Assembly (NCBI RefSeq): GCF_031157255.1
Contig: NZ_JAVIFX010000050.1
Location: 1-37,958, forward strand
Length of the DNA stretch: 37,958 nt
From: Bradyrhizobium sp. LHD-71
GTDB taxonomy: Bacteria; Pseudomonadota; Alphaproteobacteria; Rhizobiales; Xanthobacteraceae
Direction: 5' to 3'
Part shown: positions 35,656 through 37,958 of the stretch, piece after piece
Numbering within the stretch: position 1 is the stretch's first letter
Layout: the number at the start of each line of letters is the position of its first letter
Translations under genes and position numbers: made by a program
Notes under the pieces: generated by a model
The model's database searches: none
Told to the model about the DNA's origin: nothing
What the model saw: the letters and a program-made list of their open reading frames with translations, nothing else

Positions 35656-36432
35656 ATGTTCAAGGTTCGTGTCATTCCCTGTCTCGACGTGAAGGACGGT
35701 CGAGTCGTCAAGGGTGTCAATTTCGTCGATCTGCGCGACGCCGGTGACCCGGTGGAAGCGGCGATCGCCTACGATGCCGCCGGTGCAGATGAGCTGACGT
35801 TTCTCGACATCACCGCAAGCCATGAGAATCGCGGCACCATGCTCGACGTGGTGCGGCGGACGGCGGAGGCCTGCTTCATGCCGCTGACGGTCGGCGGCGG
35901 AGTGCGCACGCTCGAGGACATTCGCGTGCTGTTGAGTTCGGGTGCTGACAAGGTCTCGATCAACACTGCGGCCGTGCACCGGCGTGATTTCGTCAAGGAA
36001 GCCGCGGAGAAATTCGGCGATCAATGCGTGGTGGTCGCGATCGACGCCAAGCGCGTAACCCGCGCGGGCGGTTCCGACCGCTGGGAGATCTTCACCCATG
36101 GCGGACGAAAAGCCACCGGGATCGACGCGATCGAATATGCGCAGGAGGTGGTTTCGCTCGGAGCGGGCGAAATTCTGCTGACTTCCATGGATCGCGACGG
36201 CACCCGCCAGGGGTTCGATATTCCTTTGACCCGCGCCATCGCTGATAGTGTGACAGTACCAGTGATAGCCTCGGGCGGCGTCGGCAATCTCGACCACTTG
36301 GTGGAAGGCATCCGCGACGGCCACGCGACGGCGGTGCTGGCGGCCTCGATTTTTCACTTCGGCGAGCACACGGTTCGGGCGGCGAAGGAACATATGCTGC
36401 GTGCGGGCTTACCGATGCGGCTGGACCCGTAA
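35656..36432 (+). CDS. hisF: Imidazole glycerol phosphate synthase, cyclase subunit
   Basis: A 258-residue TIM-barrel cyclase that uses HisH ammonia to form IGP and AICAR, the usual HisF length. It starts [23 protein letters not shown] with catalytic Asp11; the second catalytic Asp is in [28 protein letters not shown] and [16 protein letters not shown] bind phosphate. The start is ATG 35656, as the upstream open part overlaps the small membrane-protein gene. It is followed by a 166-bp gap with a repeat. Confidence 0.98.
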   Translation: MFKVRVIPCLDVKDGRVVKGVNFVDLRDAGDPVEAAIAYDAAGADELTFLDITASHENRGTMLDVVRRTAEACFMPLTVGGGVRTLEDIRVLLSSGADKVSINTAAVHRRDFVKEAAEKFGDQCVVVAIDAKRVTRAGGSDRWEIFTHGGRKATGIDAIEYAQEVVSLGAGEILLTSMDRDGTRQGFDIPLTRAIADSVTVPVIASGGVGNLDHLVEGIRDGHATAVLAASIFHFGEHTVRAAKEHMLRAGLPMRLDP

Positions 36433-36485
36433 GGCCCTGGTCCGGTCCTTGCCGGATCGGGATCAGCGCTCAAGCTTCGGTTTGG

Positions 36486-36530
36486 GCATGATCTTAGCCG
36501 AAAGCCTACCTCCAGTTTTCGGATCTAGCC
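36486..36530. repeat. Decayed palindromic repeat between hisF and hisE
   Basis: GGCATGATCTTAGCCGAAAG at the left and TTTTCGGATCTAGCC at the right form an imperfect inverted repeat. The core resembles the reverse complement of the element at 645-687 (17 of 25 positions), so both appear to be members of one intergenic palindrome family. Confidence 0.5.
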
Positions 36531-36598
36531 TTAATTCTTAAATTCTGTCGGGACTTTGCGCTCCCCGGGGTGCTGGCGGGATGGTAAAAGACACCACG

Positions 36599-36922
36599 AT
36601 GACACGCTTTACGATCCATGATCTTGCCGCGACAATCGACGCCCGCGCAACCGCGAGCGGCGATGTGTCATACACGCGCAAGCTGCTCGACAAGGGTCCG
36701 GCCCATTGTGCGAAGAAGTTCGGTGAGGAAGCGGTCGAAACCGTGATCGCTGCGGTGGAAGGCGACAAGAATGCGCTCGTCGCTGAAAGCGCGGACGTGA
36801 TCTACCACCTGCTCGTTCTGCTGAAATCCCGCGGCCTTGCACTTGCCGATGTCGAGGCCGCGCTGGCCCAGCGGACGGGCATGTCGGGTCTGGAAGAAAA
36901 AGCAGCACGCAAGCGCCAATGA
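36599..36922 (+). CDS. hisE: Phosphoribosyl-ATP pyrophosphatase
   Basis: A 107-residue enzyme for the second step of histidine synthesis (PR-ATP to PR-AMP), of the MazG-like all-alpha fold. It shows [14 protein letters not shown], the [10 protein letters not shown] segment, the metal-binding [14 protein letters not shown] and [21 protein letters not shown] 36599 (MTRFTIHDL) fits the family start; an in-frame ATG at 36581 would add six residues. Its stop overlaps the coaA start (ATGA). It lies 166 bp after hisF. Confidence 0.95.
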   Translation: MTRFTIHDLAATIDARATASGDVSYTRKLLDKGPAHCAKKFGEEAVETVIAAVEGDKNALVAESADVIYHLLVLLKSRGLALADVEAALAQRTGMSGLEEKAARKRQ

Positions 36923-37890
36923 GAAGTAACGCACTCATGGATGTGAGAGCCGAACAGCATTATACGCCCTATCGCACCTTCACGCGCGAAGAGTGGGCAG
37001 CCAAACGTGACGACACGCCGATGACGCTCGCCGCAAGCGAAGTCGCCGCGCTGCGGTCGCTGCACGACCGGCTCGACATCCGCGAGGTCGAGGAGATCTA
37101 TCTGCCGCTGTCGCGCCTGTTGTCGCTCTATGTCGAGGCGACCCAGGAGCTGTTCGTCGCGCAGAAGCGGTTTCTGCACTCCGACGAGCCGAAGATGCCT
37201 TTCATCATCGGCGTCGCAGGGTCGCCGGCCGTCGGCAAGTCGACCACCGCGCGCGTGCTGCAGGCGCTGCTGAAGCGCTGGCCGCCAAAACCGAAGGTCG
37301 ATCTGGTGACGACCGATGGATTCCTCTACCCGACTGCCGTGCTCGAGCGGGAAGGGCTGATGCAGAAGAAAGGCTTTCCCGAAAGCTACGACCTGCCGAC
37401 GCTGCTGTCGTTCCTGAGCGATATCAAGGCCGGCCGCCGACCGGTGCGCGCGCCGATCTATTCGCACATCACTTACGACATTGTTCCGAACGAATGGGTG
37501 CAGATCGACCGGCCGGACATCCTGATCGTCGAAGGCTTGAACGTTCTGCAAGCCGGCCGGCTGCCGCGTGACGGCAAGGCGATCCCTTACGTGTCAGATT
37601 TTTTCGACTTCTCCGTCTACATCGATGCGGAAGAGCCGGTATTGCGGAAATGGTATGTCGAGCGTTTCCTCGCGCTGCGTGATACAGCGTTCCACGATCC
37701 ACGTTCGTATTTCCGTCGCTATGCCAATCTTTCGGACGAGGAAGCGACGGAAGTTGCGCTGTCGATCTGGAAGGAGATCAACCTCAAGAATCTGGTTGAG
37801 AACATCCTGCCGACGCGGCCGCGTGCGACGCTGATCCTGAAGAAGGGCGGCGACCACGTTATCGAGGCCGTCTCGCTGCGCAGGCTCTAG
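36919..37890 (+). CDS. coaA: Pantothenate kinase (type I)
   Basis: A 323-residue CoaA, the first and rate-limiting enzyme of coenzyme A synthesis, inhibited by CoA in the family. It shows the start [14 protein letters not shown], the P-loop GSPAVGKS at 101-108, [31 protein letters not shown] and a C-terminal [21 protein letters not shown]. The ATG at 36919 overlaps the hisE stop; an in-frame ATG at 36937 is an alternative start. It ends the his operon. The second CoA gene of the window, coaE, is 12 kb away. Confidence 0.97.
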   Translation: MRSNALMDVRAEQHYTPYRTFTREEWAAKRDDTPMTLAASEVAALRSLHDRLDIREVEEIYLPLSRLLSLYVEATQELFVAQKRFLHSDEPKMPFIIGVAGSPAVGKSTTARVLQALLKRWPPKPKVDLVTTDGFLYPTAVLEREGLMQKKGFPESYDLPTLLSFLSDIKAGRRPVRAPIYSHITYDIVPNEWVQIDRPDILIVEGLNVLQAGRLPRDGKAIPYVSDFFDFSVYIDAEEPVLRKWYVERFLALRDTAFHDPRSYFRRYANLSDEEATEVALSIWKEINLKNLVENILPTRPRATLILKKGGDHVIEAVSLRRL

Positions 37891-37895
37891 TGTCG

Positions 37896-37952
37896 TGGAT
37901 CAGAAATTCGCGCCATCGTTGCCGCGAGTCCATCGTGCGAATTTCTGATCCA
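37896..37952. repeat. Perfect 16-bp inverted repeat downstream of coaA
   Basis: TGGATCAGAAATTCGC (37896-37911) and GCGAATTTCTGATCCA (37937-37952) are perfect complements around a 25-bp loop, 6 bp after the coaA stop. The arms are AT-richer than the surroundings. It could be a terminator or one member of a dispersed rhizobial palindrome family; only one copy lies in the window. Confidence 0.7.
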
Positions 37953-37958
37953 TAAACG

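Overview
The window looks like chromosomal DNA of a GC-rich alphaproteobacterium of the order Hyphomicrobiales, most likely the Bradyrhizobium/Rhodopseudomonas/Nitrobacter family. The reasons are the gene order (hemE, kinase/phosphorylase regulator, maf, coaE, dnaQ, secB; mnmE-mnmG-rsmG-parA-parB; hisB-DUF2628-hisH-hisA-hisF-hisE-coaA), protein features typical of that group, and several families of dispersed palindromic repeats of the rhizobial type. Genus and species cannot be fixed from the sequence alone. There are no rRNA or tRNA genes, CRISPR arrays, transposases or phage genes.

Layout. 1-5.1 kb: 3' end of xth, a cyclic-nucleotide-binding-domain protein with an OmpR-type response regulator, an L,D-transpeptidase, the PLP protein YggS and a membrane diguanylate cyclase. 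5.2-9.4 kb: leuS-lptE-holA. 9.6-15.5 kb, leftward: mnmE, mnmG, rsmG, parA, parB, with two perfect parS sites (one inside rsmG, one between mnmE and mnmG). 15.5-17.3 kb: a compact VOC-ArsR-SRPBCC-VOC cassette with its own promoter and palindromic operator. 17.4-19.4 kb: a DUF255 thioredoxin-fold protein. 19.7-22.7 kb, leftward: hemE, hemJ, rho. 22.71-23.12 kb: a gene-free stretch of about 400 bp, interpreted here as the replication origin. 23.1-25.9 kb, rightward: ppsR-maf-coaE-dnaQ. 25.9-27.2 kb: secB flanked by three copies of a composite palindromic repeat. 27.2-30.1 kb: a Tim44-like gene, mltA, smr. 30.1-32.6 kb, leftward: hslV-DUF2585-hslU. 32.8-37.9 kb: the his operon with coaA at its end.

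How it fits together. The centre of the window is a chromosome origin and segregation region: the predicted oriC sits between hemE and the RP001/DUF299 homologue, as in Caulobacter and Rickettsia, with ParA, ParB and parS 8.6-11 kb away. Most genes to its left run leftward and those immediately to its right run rightward, matching divergent replication. Around it are housekeeping genes: tRNA modification, leucyl-tRNA charging, heme synthesis, transcription termination, DNA polymerase III accessory subunits, protein export and quality control, histidine and CoA biosynthesis. No new defence or biosynthetic system was found. The items most worth following are the oriC/parS architecture, the composite repeat array at secB (where fxsA might be expected), the missing aroE between maf and coaE, the self-contained ArsR cassette, and a few small overlapping ORFs.
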